Notes: a model not told the origin generated them from the letters alone. 10,310 nucleotides of DNA from Actinoplanes liguriensis (GCA_000715855.1 KL571254.1:41479-51788), one strand, 5' to 3'; shown: positions 1 to 6,664, numbered from the stretch's first letter. Numbers and translations are program-made.

Positions 1-202
1 TACCACCAGTAAATAAGTAGCCGATGAGAGTGCGCTTGTAAAGGCCAGGGAATCCACGATTTGAATGTTTAGGCTTCCGACAATAAAGTCTTCCTCGATT
101 CTTTCGGTTCACCTGAGAAAAGCGAGCCGCAGGGTGCGACGAAGTCCGTCCAACATTGGCCTGCGACCCGCAGCCAGCTATTATCGCCTATCATTAGGGC
201 AG

Positions 203-236
203 TATGAGGCCAGAGCAATGATCGCCTGGCCTCATA
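203..236. terminator. 11-bp hairpin, possible terminator
   Basis: The arms TATGAGGCCAG (203-213) and CTGGCCTCATA (226-236) are perfect inverted complements around a 12-base loop, and one further G-U pair is possible. On the minus strand the hairpin starts 12 bases after the stop codon of the small ORF at 249-404, where a terminator would be expected. No T-tract follows on either strand, so classical intrinsic termination is not shown; actinobacterial terminators often lack the U-tract. It could also be an operator or a remnant of a mobile element. Confidence 0.45.
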
Positions 237-248
237 TCGATTCCTAAC

Positions 249-404
249 TTATTGGTCGTTAATGTTCCGATCATCACGGTGTCGACCATGCCCAGAGCGG
301 CCGCGGTGCGGCCGCGCCAGGATGACGCTCGCGAGGTTGACGGCGGCGGTAGCGAACGCAAGCAAGCCGTCGATGGCTGTGAAGATATCCGTCCAGGCGT
401 CCAT
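249..404 (-). CDS. Possible 51-residue small protein
   Basis: ATG at 404, TAA at 249-251, 51 codons. The N-terminal half contains a hydrophobic stretch (residues about 7-30, IFTAIDGLLAFATAAVNLAS and onward) that could be a single membrane segment. The C-terminal half is rich in Arg, His and Asp. No good ribosome binding site precedes the ATG. In favour are the normal residue composition of the first 33 residues and the hairpin immediately downstream. Against are the small size, the missing Shine-Dalgarno and the odd basic tail, which suggests a truncated or decayed gene. I do not recognise it. Confidence 0.22.
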   Translation of the reverse strand: MDAWTDIFTAIDGLLAFATAAVNLASVILARPHRGRSGHGRHRDDRNINDQ

Positions 405-522
405 TCGATCAGGATCCGATCGTTGCGTGTTGGTCCGAGGGCGGCCGCTCCCGTGCTGACATCACCCAGCCTGTGACCACTGGCCGGGACGTATGTGTGC
501 GCAGCTGTGCCGTAGCTGCTTA

Positions 523-612
523 CTAGTCCACATGGAGGCTCTGGCTTCCGGATTGGTCGGTGCAGAGGGCACACTTGGCGTTCACATAGGGCACAGCGTC
601 GACGATGGTCAT
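523..612 (-). CDS. Possible 29-residue micro-ORF with CxxC
   Basis: ATG at 612, stop TAG at 523-525 followed directly by TAA, 29 codons. The codons end in G or C at most positions and the composition is ordinary, including a Cys-Ala-Leu-Cys motif. It is divergent from the large NTPase gene and would start about 50 bases from it. There is no Shine-Dalgarno sequence, so translation would have to be leaderless. It may be a gene fragment or chance. Confidence is low, and no function is proposed. Confidence 0.13.
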   Translation of the reverse strand: MTIVDAVPYVNAKCALCTDQSGSQSLHVD

Positions 613-647
613 GAGGGGTTGGTCGGAGCCGGATGAGTCCGCGGCGC

Positions 648-653
648 GAGGGA
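648..653 (+). promoter_or_regulatory. Ribosome binding site deciding the NTPase start
   Basis: GAGGGA sits six bases before ATG 660. The upstream candidate ATG 633 has only GGAG (625-628) at a tight four-base spacing. This favours 660 as the start, though not decisively. Confidence 0.5.
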
Positions 654-659
654 CGTGGC

Positions 660-3600
660 ATGCCGATCGACCAGACGGCTTGGCCCCCTGACGGGAAAAA
701 GCGCGACTGGCTGGTCTACTGCGACCGAATCCACCGGAACAACGGCCTACGCAGTCTCAGCACGCTGGCCCAGGCGATGAAGATGACCTCTCGCTCCCGA
801 ATCAGCCAAATACTGCGTGGCTTGGGCCAGCCGGCCGACGAGGGTCAGGCCCGGGAACTGTTGATGGCCTTGGGCGCTGAGGACAGCGAGGTTAATCGCG
901 GAATAAGGATATATCGGGCGACATATGTCGAAAGCGCAGTCCAAGGCCGAGATGTGGCTCCTGTTCACGGGCCGACGGCCAAGGTTGCAGGACAAGCAGC
1001 ATTAGGTCGATTAATCAGAAATCTTGATCAAGACGATGCCTTGGACTTGGAAGTCCATCAAGCAGTTACGGTCGCTGATCGGGCGGTGCCGGTCCTGCCA
1101 CCATATCTTCCGCGTGCCCATGACGAGCGGCTGCGCAGCGAACTGGCACAGGCGATCAATCACTCACGACTGATCATGCTCGTCGGAGGGTCGTCTACGG
1201 GTAAGACGCGCGCCTGTTGGGAAGCTATACGCGCCGTCCTCCCGCATTGGCGGGTCTGGCACCCACTTACGCCCGAGCGACCCGACGCTCTCGTAGAAGT
1301 CCTCGCCCATGGAACGGTGGCCCCGCAAACCGTTATTTGGCTTAATGAGGCACAGATGTACCTCCAACCAGCTGGGATTGGGTCGCGAGTTGCCACTGCT
1401 ATCCAACAGCTGCTTCGTGATCCCGACTCGCGGCCGGTGATCGTTCTAGGATCAATGTGGCCGAACTACTGGAAGACTCTTAGAGACCCCTTCTCCACTC
1501 AGCACGAGGCCGCTCGAGAACTTCTTATGCATAGTCGCGATGTGGCAGTGCCAGCATGGTTCACGAATGATGAACTCGCGTCATTCAGCGACCAGATCAG
1601 CGCCGACCCACGGTTGTCCATCGCGGCGAAGTACGGAGGCGGCAGGATTACTCAACACCTTGCCGGAGCTCCGGAACTCGTGCGCCGCTATCAACAGGCC
1701 TCGGAACACGCCAAGGCTGTGGTTTGGGCGGCGATGGACGCCCGCCGACTGAGTCGCTGGCTCTTTCTACCTAAAGAGTTCTTCCGTCAGGCGCTTCCCG
1801 GGTACCTCGATCCGCAGGTGTGGGACCAGACGCCAGACGACGACGGATGGTTCGATCAAATACTCAAAGACCTAATTGAGACGTATCACGGCGCACCGGG
1901 TATCTTGAGTAAGCCAAGACCGCTGCCAGACGAGACACCCGCTCAAGTAGAGGCCTACCGCCTCGCTGACTACTTGGCGCAGGTTGGTCGGCAAGAACGA
2001 GATCGAGGTTGTCCGCCAGGAACGTTCTGGTCCGCAGCAGCCAAATTCTGTGACCAACCTGACGTCCTCAACGACCTAGCGCAAGCAGCCGAAGCACGCG
2101 GAAGATTGCGGCGCGCTAAGCAGCTGTACGAACGAGCCGGATTTCTTGGGAACACCGATGCGTTACAGAGACTATCGCGATGGTGGGAGGACAGGGGCGA
2201 CCTTGTCGGCGCAGAACAATGGGCTCTACGGGCAGCGAGCTATGGCAGCTGGGATGCGGTATGGCGGTTAGTGGAGCTGTATGAAATGGCCGGCGACCGT
2301 GCCGAGGCCGAGCGACTTGTCCAGCTGGCTGCATCGAGAGGACATACCGAAGTGCTCTGGAGGCTCTTAGCGCGCCGTCCTCGGCCGACTGATAGAGCCA
2401 GTGTGAAGTTTCTTTTGGAAGAGGCCGCCAAACACGAAGATGTCAAAGCTTTGCATGCCCTAGCCACACTGCGCGACCAGAGCGGCAACTCGTCTGGCGC
2501 CCGGGATCTACTGATCAAGGCGGCCGGACTAGGGGACCTCACAGCGCTCTGGAGGCTGGCGAAGGACTGTGACGATATTGGAGACTCGGACGGCGCGCAG
2601 CGATTTCTTAGAGAAGCCGCCAACCATGGCGATCTCGATGCGCTCCGCGAACTAATCGAGCGCTGCGATGATGCCGATGATGCCGAGGGGGCCGAGCGCT
2701 TCCTTCGAGAGGCTATCGACCACGGTGACCTTGACGCACTACGTGATCTCGCTAAACGTCTCGTCGAGGCCGGCGACGCGACCGCCGCTGAGGAGCTTGC
2801 ACTGCACGGAGCGCGCCTTGGCGACACTGAGACGCTGCTGGAGTTGGCCCAACGCCTTGAGGCTGCGGGAGACAGCATCGGCGCGGCACGCCTTGCGGGC
2901 CATGCGGCCGCTCTGACTGCGGAGGTCCAGTATCGAGAACGAGTTCAGCATCTAGTCCGAGAGGCCGCTGAGCAAGGTGATGAGTTTGCCTTGTGGGAGC
3001 TTATTGATGAACGCGAAACTGCCGGTGATCACGCTGGCGCTGAACGGCTGGTTAGGGAGGCAGCTGAGCGTGGGGACACTTCCGTGTGGTGGCTGCTAGT
3101 CGAACATAGATTTGCCTCGGGCGACGGGACCGGCGCGGAGCGCCTCGCCCGCGAGGCAGTCGATCGTGGCGACATCGAGATGCTCTCAAGCCTTTCCGAC
3201 CGATGGAGAAATCTTGGCGGAAATGAAGGTGCACAGCGGCTACTCGACGCAGCTAGTCGCGGCGACACCATTGCCCTGCGTGAGATAGCACAGCAGCGCG
3301 AAACGGTCGGCGATCATATCGGCGCCGAGGATCTGGCGCGCAAGGCGGCGGACCTCGGAGACACCTTCGCGCTATGGGAAATGGCCGAGTGGCGTGCCAA
3401 TAATGGCGATGATGAGGCTTCGGATCATTTCCTTGAGGAGGCAGCGAGCCGCGGTGACGCTGAGGCGCTGTGGGAACTAGCTGAGCGGCGCGATGGAGCT
3501 GGCGATCGTGCAGGGGCGGAGCGTCTTGCTCATAAAGCCGCCGACCTCGGTGACATCTACGGACTGCGAGAGCTAGCCCGGCGTTGGACGACTGCAGGCG

Positions 3601-3770
3601 AGCGTGCCAGCGCCGAACGGCTCCTGAGAGAAGCAGTTGACCGTGGCCATCCGGGTGCCCTGTCTGAATTGGCTCAGTGGCTGCAGGACACCGGCGATTA
3701 CACCGGGGCACGTAATCTGCTGAGGTATGGAATGACAGACAAAGGCACTATTTTTGAGGATCACGGATAG
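660..3770 (+). CDS. HTH - P-loop NTPase - 32-residue repeat protein
   Basis: Large multidomain protein, about 1,036 residues, probably cytoplasmic (no signal peptide or membrane segment seen). Residues about 31-56 (LSTLAQAMKM followed by SRISQILRG) look like a helix-turn-helix. A P-loop domain follows: Walker A GGSSTGKT at 176-183 and a Walker B-like TVIWLNEAQ at 224-232 with Asn-Glu in place of the usual Asp-Glu. Residues 260-460 are a helical linker with a GAPELVRRY motif. From about residue 465 to the end come 17 repeats of 32 residues, consensus GDxxALxELAxxRxxxGDxxGAExLxxxAA, related to TPR/Sel1 solenoids. Start: ATG 660 has GAGGGA six bases upstream; in-frame ATG 633 (nine residues longer) has GGAG four bases upstream and is the alternative. 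TTA codons occur at 1002, 1011, 2163, 2268 and 2367, so expression may depend on a rare leucyl-tRNA (bldA-like). The architecture recalls STAND regulators and phage sensors, but no effector domain is seen. Similar uncharacterised proteins occur in actinomycetes (recalled, not searched). True function unknown. Confidence 0.9.
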   Translation: MPIDQTAWPPDGKKRDWLVYCDRIHRNNGLRSLSTLAQAMKMTSRSRISQILRGLGQPADEGQARELLMALGAEDSEVNRGIRIYRATYVESAVQGRDVAPVHGPTAKVAGQAALGRLIRNLDQDDALDLEVHQAVTVADRAVPVLPPYLPRAHDERLRSELAQAINHSRLIMLVGGSSTGKTRACWEAIRAVLPHWRVWHPLTPERPDALVEVLAHGTVAPQTVIWLNEAQMYLQPAGIGSRVATAIQQLLRDPDSRPVIVLGSMWPNYWKTLRDPFSTQHEAARELLMHSRDVAVPAWFTNDELASFSDQISADPRLSIAAKYGGGRITQHLAGAPELVRRYQQASEHAKAVVWAAMDARRLSRWLFLPKEFFRQALPGYLDPQVWDQTPDDDGWFDQILKDLIETYHGAPGILSKPRPLPDETPAQVEAYRLADYLAQVGRQERDRGCPPGTFWSAAAKFCDQPDVLNDLAQAAEARGRLRRAKQLYERAGFLGNTDALQRLSRWWEDRGDLVGAEQWALRAASYGSWDAVWRLVELYEMAGDRAEAERLVQLAASRGHTEVLWRLLARRPRPTDRASVKFLLEEAAKHEDVKALHALATLRDQSGNSSGARDLLIKAAGLGDLTALWRLAKDCDDIGDSDGAQRFLREAANHGDLDALRELIERCDDADDAEGAERFLREAIDHGDLDALRDLAKRLVEAGDATAAEELALHGARLGDTETLLELAQRLEAAGDSIGAARLAGHAAALTAEVQYRERVQHLVREAAEQGDEFALWELIDERETAGDHAGAERLVREAAERGDTSVWWLLVEHRFASGDGTGAERLAREAVDRGDIEMLSSLSDRWRNLGGNEGAQRLLDAASRGDTIALREIAQQRETVGDHIGAEDLARKAADLGDTFALWEMAEWRANNGDDEASDHFLEEAASRGDAEALWELAERRDGAGDRAGAERLAHKAADLGDIYGLRELARRWTTAGERASAERLLREAVDRGHPGALSELAQWLQDTGDYTGARNLLRYGMTDKGTIFEDHG
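2052..3726 (+). repeat. 17-copy protein-coding repeat, 96-bp period
   Basis: The 3' half of the NTPase gene is an array of diverged 96-bp units, each coding for two helices (32 residues). The spacing is exact over most of the array; for example, two neighbouring units begin at 2532 and 2628. Conserved positions are Gly-Asp at the unit start, Ala-Leu at positions 5-6, Gly-Asp at 17-18, Gly-Ala-Glu at 21-23 and Ala-Ala near 29-30. Exceptions are an incomplete unit of about 20 residues after copy 8 (about 2916-2975) and one copy a residue short (about 3168-3260). The units are diverged in DNA, so recent duplication is not evident. Confidence 0.85.
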
Positions 3771-3888
3771 CCCTCCACATGGCTTACCATCATGGCGCGA
3801 TCCGCTCGCTACGCAGCGTCACACCCAGCTTAGGCGCCTGGTCGCACGGTCATGCCGAAGAGAGTGCGTTCAGGTGGGCGAGCCGACC

Positions 3889-4386
3889 TCAGGAGGAGCC
3901 GTCTCGGACATACGGAAGGCTGATGCCGCGCTCGGCAAGGACAGACTCGTAGAACTGAAGCAATTGAGTCATCTCGTCGACGGCGTAGTCGAGGTCATCC
4001 AGTGCCTCGTCATTACCCGGATCTAGCCGTAGCCGCCGTGCGACGTGGGCAAGTTGCTGCTGCAGGTCCGCGAACGTGTCGCCTTGGACGTGCACGCCAG
4101 GAAATGCTCGGCCGATGAGCTGAGTCACGGCGACGTTCCCGCCGATAGCTAGAACCCGCCCTTGCTCGTCGCTCACTCGACGATGACCGCCGAAAACTAC
4201 TGACATGCGTTCATCTTCCCAGGCGGATGCGCTGCTGCGCGTGCGTAGGAAGCAGCCGCCCAACCAAATCAGGGTGTGCTCATCTAATAGGTTGCTACGG
4301 ACTGCCCGGATGCCGTGCTCTACGGAGGCCGCTTGTAGTTCGAACGCTCGCACAGTGAAGCGCGCTCGGTGATGAGTGGCTGCCAC
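3889..4386 (-). CDS. Hypothetical protein, about 165 residues
   Basis: Soluble acidic protein of unknown function. The N-terminal half (residues 1-60) contains a short hydrophobic strand (HTLIWLGGCFL). The middle has a Gly-rich stretch (VFGGHRRV then LAIGGNVAVTQLIG) suggesting an alpha/beta fold. The C-terminal third is a predicted acidic helix pair (DTFADLQQQLAHV, then DEALDDLDYAVDEMTQLLQF). No signal peptide or catalytic motif is seen. The start is uncertain: the frame opens after a TGA with only TTG 4389 or GTG 4386 available, and neither has a Shine-Dalgarno; an internal ATG at 4206 would give 105 residues. The only strong ribosome site here, GGAGG at 4409-4413, serves an out-of-frame ATG at 4403. 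One TTA codon occurs. It is divergent from the next gene with about 50 bases between them. Confidence 0.6.
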   Translation of the reverse strand: MAATHHRARFTVRAFELQAASVEHGIRAVRSNLLDEHTLIWLGGCFLRTRSSASAWEDERMSVVFGGHRRVSDEQGRVLAIGGNVAVTQLIGRAFPGVHVQGDTFADLQQQLAHVARRLRLDPGNDEALDDLDYAVDEMTQLLQFYESVLAERGISLPYVRDGSS

Positions 4387-4403
4387 CAAGCGGGATATGG
4401 CAT
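4320..4403 (-). CDS. Possible leader peptide or frameshifted gene start
   Basis: ATG 4403 has GGAGG five bases upstream, the best ribosome site in this neighbourhood, but its frame ends after 27 codons (TAG at 4320-4322). It begins MPYPAWWQPLITER and overlaps the first codons of the 165-residue hypothetical gene in another frame. Either it is a short translated leader, or the true start of the longer gene separated from its body by an indel, or the ribosome site is fortuitous. The in-frame ATG at 4415 would add MEAI. Confidence 0.25.
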   Translation of the reverse strand: MPYPAWWQPLITERASLCERSNYKRPP

Positions 4404-4435
4404 GATCGCCTCCATGACGGCATCACGAAAGGCCC

Positions 4436-4852
4436 ATGCCGCGTAGGAAGCCGGCCGCACTGCGGCGTGAGTGTTGGAAGCCTGTCCGATTTACTGCGCT
4501 TCGCCGCATTCGCGGAGTTTCGCCGCTGACCCGAATCGCGATACAACGAGTCGAGGCTGAGCACTACTGGCCCAACGCCGTAGCGGATTCACTTGAGCGG
4601 TACAGGCGCCTACTGCGGCAACCTGGCCGGTATCTCGAAGGCGAATACTGCACCAGCCCCGGCCTCGAGCCCGAAGACGCCCGTGACCTGATTGAATCGG
4701 TTTTGCACCACCTGCCGCGCGGCGCCCGCATTGAGCTGGAACGTTTGATCGCTCCCCTCGACAAGGACTTCTTGCGTCGGACACTGCCTAGCCTCTGGTG
4801 GACTGATTGGGCGGCGGGCCGATGGTGGTACCAACGCACGCGAGAACTGTAG
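4436..4852 (+). CDS. Conserved hypothetical protein, 138 residues
   Basis: Basic N-terminus (MPRRKPAALRREC) followed by a mostly helical protein. Notable motifs are AEHYWPNAVADSLERYR, an ECTSPGL-like CTSPGLEPEDARDLIESVL, then LPRGARIELERLIAPLD and a Trp-rich C-terminus ending near WWYQR. I recall a similar actinobacterial family of unknown function (HYWP, CTxPGL and LIAPLD motifs), from memory and not searched. The start at ATG 4436 is preceded by GAAAGG at a short three-base gap. There is no membrane segment or enzyme motif. It is divergent from the upstream hypothetical gene, so the two may share a control region at 4387-4435. Family membership is plausible, function unknown. Confidence 0.75.
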   Translation: MPRRKPAALRRECWKPVRFTALRRIRGVSPLTRIAIQRVEAEHYWPNAVADSLERYRRLLRQPGRYLEGEYCTSPGLEPEDARDLIESVLHHLPRGARIELERLIAPLDKDFLRRTLPSLWWTDWAAGRWWYQRTREL

Positions 4853-5142
4853 AAGGATGGCGGTCGTCCGTGTCTGGCGCGGCATTCAACTATCGCGAGC
4901 CAGGTGATGGACGGCGGACCGGCATACATCATCGTCAAGCTTCAGCCGAAGACTTGATCCACGGAGAAACTGGGACGTTCGATTCAAGATCGATCGCACC
5001 CACATGTCGCAGACGACGCGTGGTCCTGGCCTGTCGCGACTCGTACCGGCTCGGTCGCCGGCACAACCCGTAGTCGTCCTGGATGGCGCAGCGGACTGCT
5101 CCGCGGGGACGCCAGGTTGGAGCCGGGGGTTGAACGACAAGT
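4853..5142. other. Gene-poor junction between island and core
   Basis: This 290-base stretch separates the lower-GC left half from the conserved right half. No gene of normal length is supported. A 16-codon plus-strand ORF (4907-4957, MDGGPAYIIVKLQPKT) has protein-like composition and could be the stub of a truncated gene. Two weak GC-rich hairpins lie at 5046-5061 (CCGGC/GCCGG) and 5091-5104 (GCGGA/TCCGC); the second is near the end of the minus-strand secreted-protein gene and might help terminate it. No tRNA gene, long direct repeat or integrase is seen that would mark an attachment site. Confidence 0.45.
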
Positions 5143-6219
5143 TCAGATGGTGCGCAGGTCGAGGCTGTTGCGCACGAACGACGACTGGTCGCCGGTGGAC
5201 CACCACAGCACGCCGGCGCGGTAGGCGATGTTCCCCGCATCCGGGCTGACCAGGACCAGGTGCCGGTTGCTCAGGTCGTAGACGAGCAGCTGCTGGTTCC
5301 CGGTCAGGTCGGACTGCGTGGTGGTCTTGGCGAGCACCTCGAACCGGTCCAGCACCGCCACGTCCGTGATCGCGGTGGCGACGTTGCCCTCCAGCACTTT
5401 GCGGCGGTTCGAGCCGTCCGGGTGGGAGAGGTCGATCCGGGAGTATCCGTCCGGGTTGATCGACACCATCTGGCACCAGGTGGCGCCGCACCCGGTCACG
5501 GCCCGGTCGGCGGCCGGCGTCGCGACCGTCGCGTTCGTCTGCAGGTTGAGCAGCGTGGTCGCGCCGCGCGCCGAGTGCTGCCCGTCGACGGCCCACGGCC
5601 ACGCCGCCAGCCCCCAGGTGCCCTTCTCCGACCGCTTGCTGACCGTGCCGCCGGTCAGCGCCACCGACCGGAACTCGGTCGCGTCGCCGATGCCGCTCGC
5701 CACCCAGTGCACCCGGCCGTCCGCGACGACCAGGTCGTGCTCGGAGTCGTAGAACTGCATCGCCCCGACGTCGGCGGTCACCATCCGTGCGGTTTTCGGG
5801 TCGCGTCTGTCCGCCGACCAGAGCTGCTGCTTGCCGGAGATGCTCTCCACCCAGAGGAGCGTGGTGCCGCTGGCGGTCAGCGCGGCGAACGGCGCGCGGT
5901 GCTCGGCGGGAACCTTCCGCAGCTCCAGCAGCTTGCCGGCGCCGTCCCGCACGACCAGGCGCAACGTCTTCGAGTCGGCCGACTGGGCCGTCCCGATCGA
6001 GGTGGTGGCGTCGAGGTACAGCCCGGGCGAATACTCACTGCCGTCGGCAAGCTTCGACGGAACGTTGCCGCGTGCCGCGTTCGGCCAAGCGGCGGAGAGC
6101 GGGAGCGGCTGCGGTTCACCCGACTGCGCGGGGGCGCCGAAGAGCAGCGCGGCGCCCGCGGCCAGTGCCACGCCGAGACCGATCACCATGCGCGCGAAGC
6201 GCCCCCGCCGTGACATCAC
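5143..6219 (-). CDS. Secreted beta-propeller-like protein
   Basis: About 358 residues, starting at GTG 6219 or the adjacent ATG 6216. The N-terminus is a clear export signal: basic residues (RRGRFAR), a hydrophobic core (about residues 11-28, VIGLGVALAAGAALLFG) and a cleavage-like APAQSG region. There is no lipobox Cys, so it is secreted or anchored by an uncleaved signal. The mature part has recurring beta-strand patterns with Trp and Asp/Gly turns (LLWVESISGKQQLWSAD, VVADGRVHWVASG, LVYDLSNRHLVLVSPDAG), typical of WD/TolB-like propellers. The Cys pair C244/C248 may form a disulfide. No catalytic motif is visible. It lies 19 bases downstream of the MarR gene on the same strand, so co-transcription is likely. 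Its ligand or role is unknown. Confidence 0.75.
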   Translation of the reverse strand: MMSRRGRFARMVIGLGVALAAGAALLFGAPAQSGEPQPLPLSAAWPNAARGNVPSKLADGSEYSPGLYLDATTSIGTAQSADSKTLRLVVRDGAGKLLELRKVPAEHRAPFAALTASGTTLLWVESISGKQQLWSADRRDPKTARMVTADVGAMQFYDSEHDLVVADGRVHWVASGIGDATEFRSVALTGGTVSKRSEKGTWGLAAWPWAVDGQHSARGATTLLNLQTNATVATPAADRAVTGCGATWCQMVSINPDGYSRIDLSHPDGSNRRKVLEGNVATAITDVAVLDRFEVLAKTTTQSDLTGNQQLLVYDLSNRHLVLVSPDAGNIAYRAGVLWWSTGDQSSFVRNSLDLRTI

Positions 6220-6238
6220 GCGATGGTAGCTCGCCTGC

Positions 6239-6664
6239 TCAGATGCGCGGGCAATTGATGTGCGGGATGGCGGTGACCAGGTCGGCGAAGCGCTGCTGGT
6301 CCTCCGGGCTCAGTGCGGCGAGCACGTCGGGGAGGCGGGCGTCGACATCCTCGTACACCGATCGGCCGATTTTTTGTCCCTCGGGTGTCGCCTCGAGCGT
6401 GACCACTCGGCGATCCTGCTCGGAGGTGGTGCGGCGGACCAGCCCGCGGGCCTCGATCCGGTCGATGAGCTGGCTGAGGGCGGGCTTTGCCATGCCGAGT
6501 TGCGCGGCGAGCTCAGTCATCCGGCGGGGGCCGTCCTTGAGGGTGCACAGCAGTTGGGATTGCGCGGGGGTGAGGTCGTGCTCGGCGCAGATCTGGATGT
6601 GGCGCCGTTGGATGCGGGCGGAGAGCCCCAGCAGCTTGTCGCCGAATCCCGGTTGCAGTGTCAC
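6239..6664 (-). CDS. MarR-family transcriptional regulator
   Basis: Dimeric winged-helix DNA-binding repressor family. With the start at GTG 6664 it has 141 residues, normal for MarR. This start is chosen because AAGGAG (6674-6679 on the complement) lies nine bases upstream; ATG 6682 and GTG 6721 are in frame but lack a ribosome site, and GTG 6721 falls inside an operator palindrome. Features: N-terminal dimerisation helix, recognition helix around KPALSQLIDRIEARGLV (60-76) and the family-typical wing with D84-R85-R86 then TLEATPEG. Three cysteines, C26, C40 and C138, could allow redox or electrophile sensing, but none sits at the classic N-terminal OhrR position (inference). It is divergent from the ene-reductase, its probable target, and upstream of the secreted-protein gene. 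Confidence 0.92.
   Translation of the reverse strand: MTLQPGFGDKLLGLSARIQRRHIQICAEHDLTPAQSQLLCTLKDGPRRMTELAAQLGMAKPALSQLIDRIEARGLVRRTTSEQDRRVVTLEATPEGQKIGRSVYEDVDARLPDVLAALSPEDQQRFADLVTAIPHINCPRI

Larger units (their letters stand above)
1..632. other. Gene-poor left flank
   Basis: No confident gene is visible in this stretch. The first 130 bases or so are clearly AT-richer than the rest of the window. The longer open frames on both strands have compositions typical of chance frames in GC-rich DNA, with many Arg, Pro and Ser residues. What can be pointed to is an 11-bp hairpin at 203-236, a 51-codon minus-strand ORF ending just before it, and a 29-codon minus-strand ORF at 523-612 with strongly GC-ending codons and a CALC motif. 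The right end presumably holds the promoter of the large NTPase gene, but no convincing -10/-35 pair stands out. Confidence 0.5.

Noticed and set aside
297-448. Three GCGGCCGC octamers within 152 bases
   Set aside because: Striking, but GC-rich actinomycete DNA contains this octamer often; a fourth sits in the coding repeat region near 2904. No arrangement suggests function.
194-661. 155-codon open frame on the minus strand upstream of the NTPase gene
   Set aside because: Composition is dominated by Arg, Pro, Ser and Thr with no protein-like pattern; shorter ORFs in the other minus-strand frames look more credible.
2240-2878. 212-codon minus-strand frame opposite the repeat array
   Set aside because: Ser/Arg/Ala-rich antisense image of the Asp/Glu/Ala/Leu repeat codons; the sense strand is clearly coding.
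3754-4026. 90-codon plus-strand frame after the NTPase gene
   Set aside because: It starts inside the NTPase tail and is antisense to the better-supported minus-strand hypothetical gene.
5260-6213. 317-codon plus-strand frame opposite the secreted-protein gene
   Set aside because: Arg/Val/Gly/His-rich antisense frame; the minus strand shows a signal peptide and propeller-like strands.
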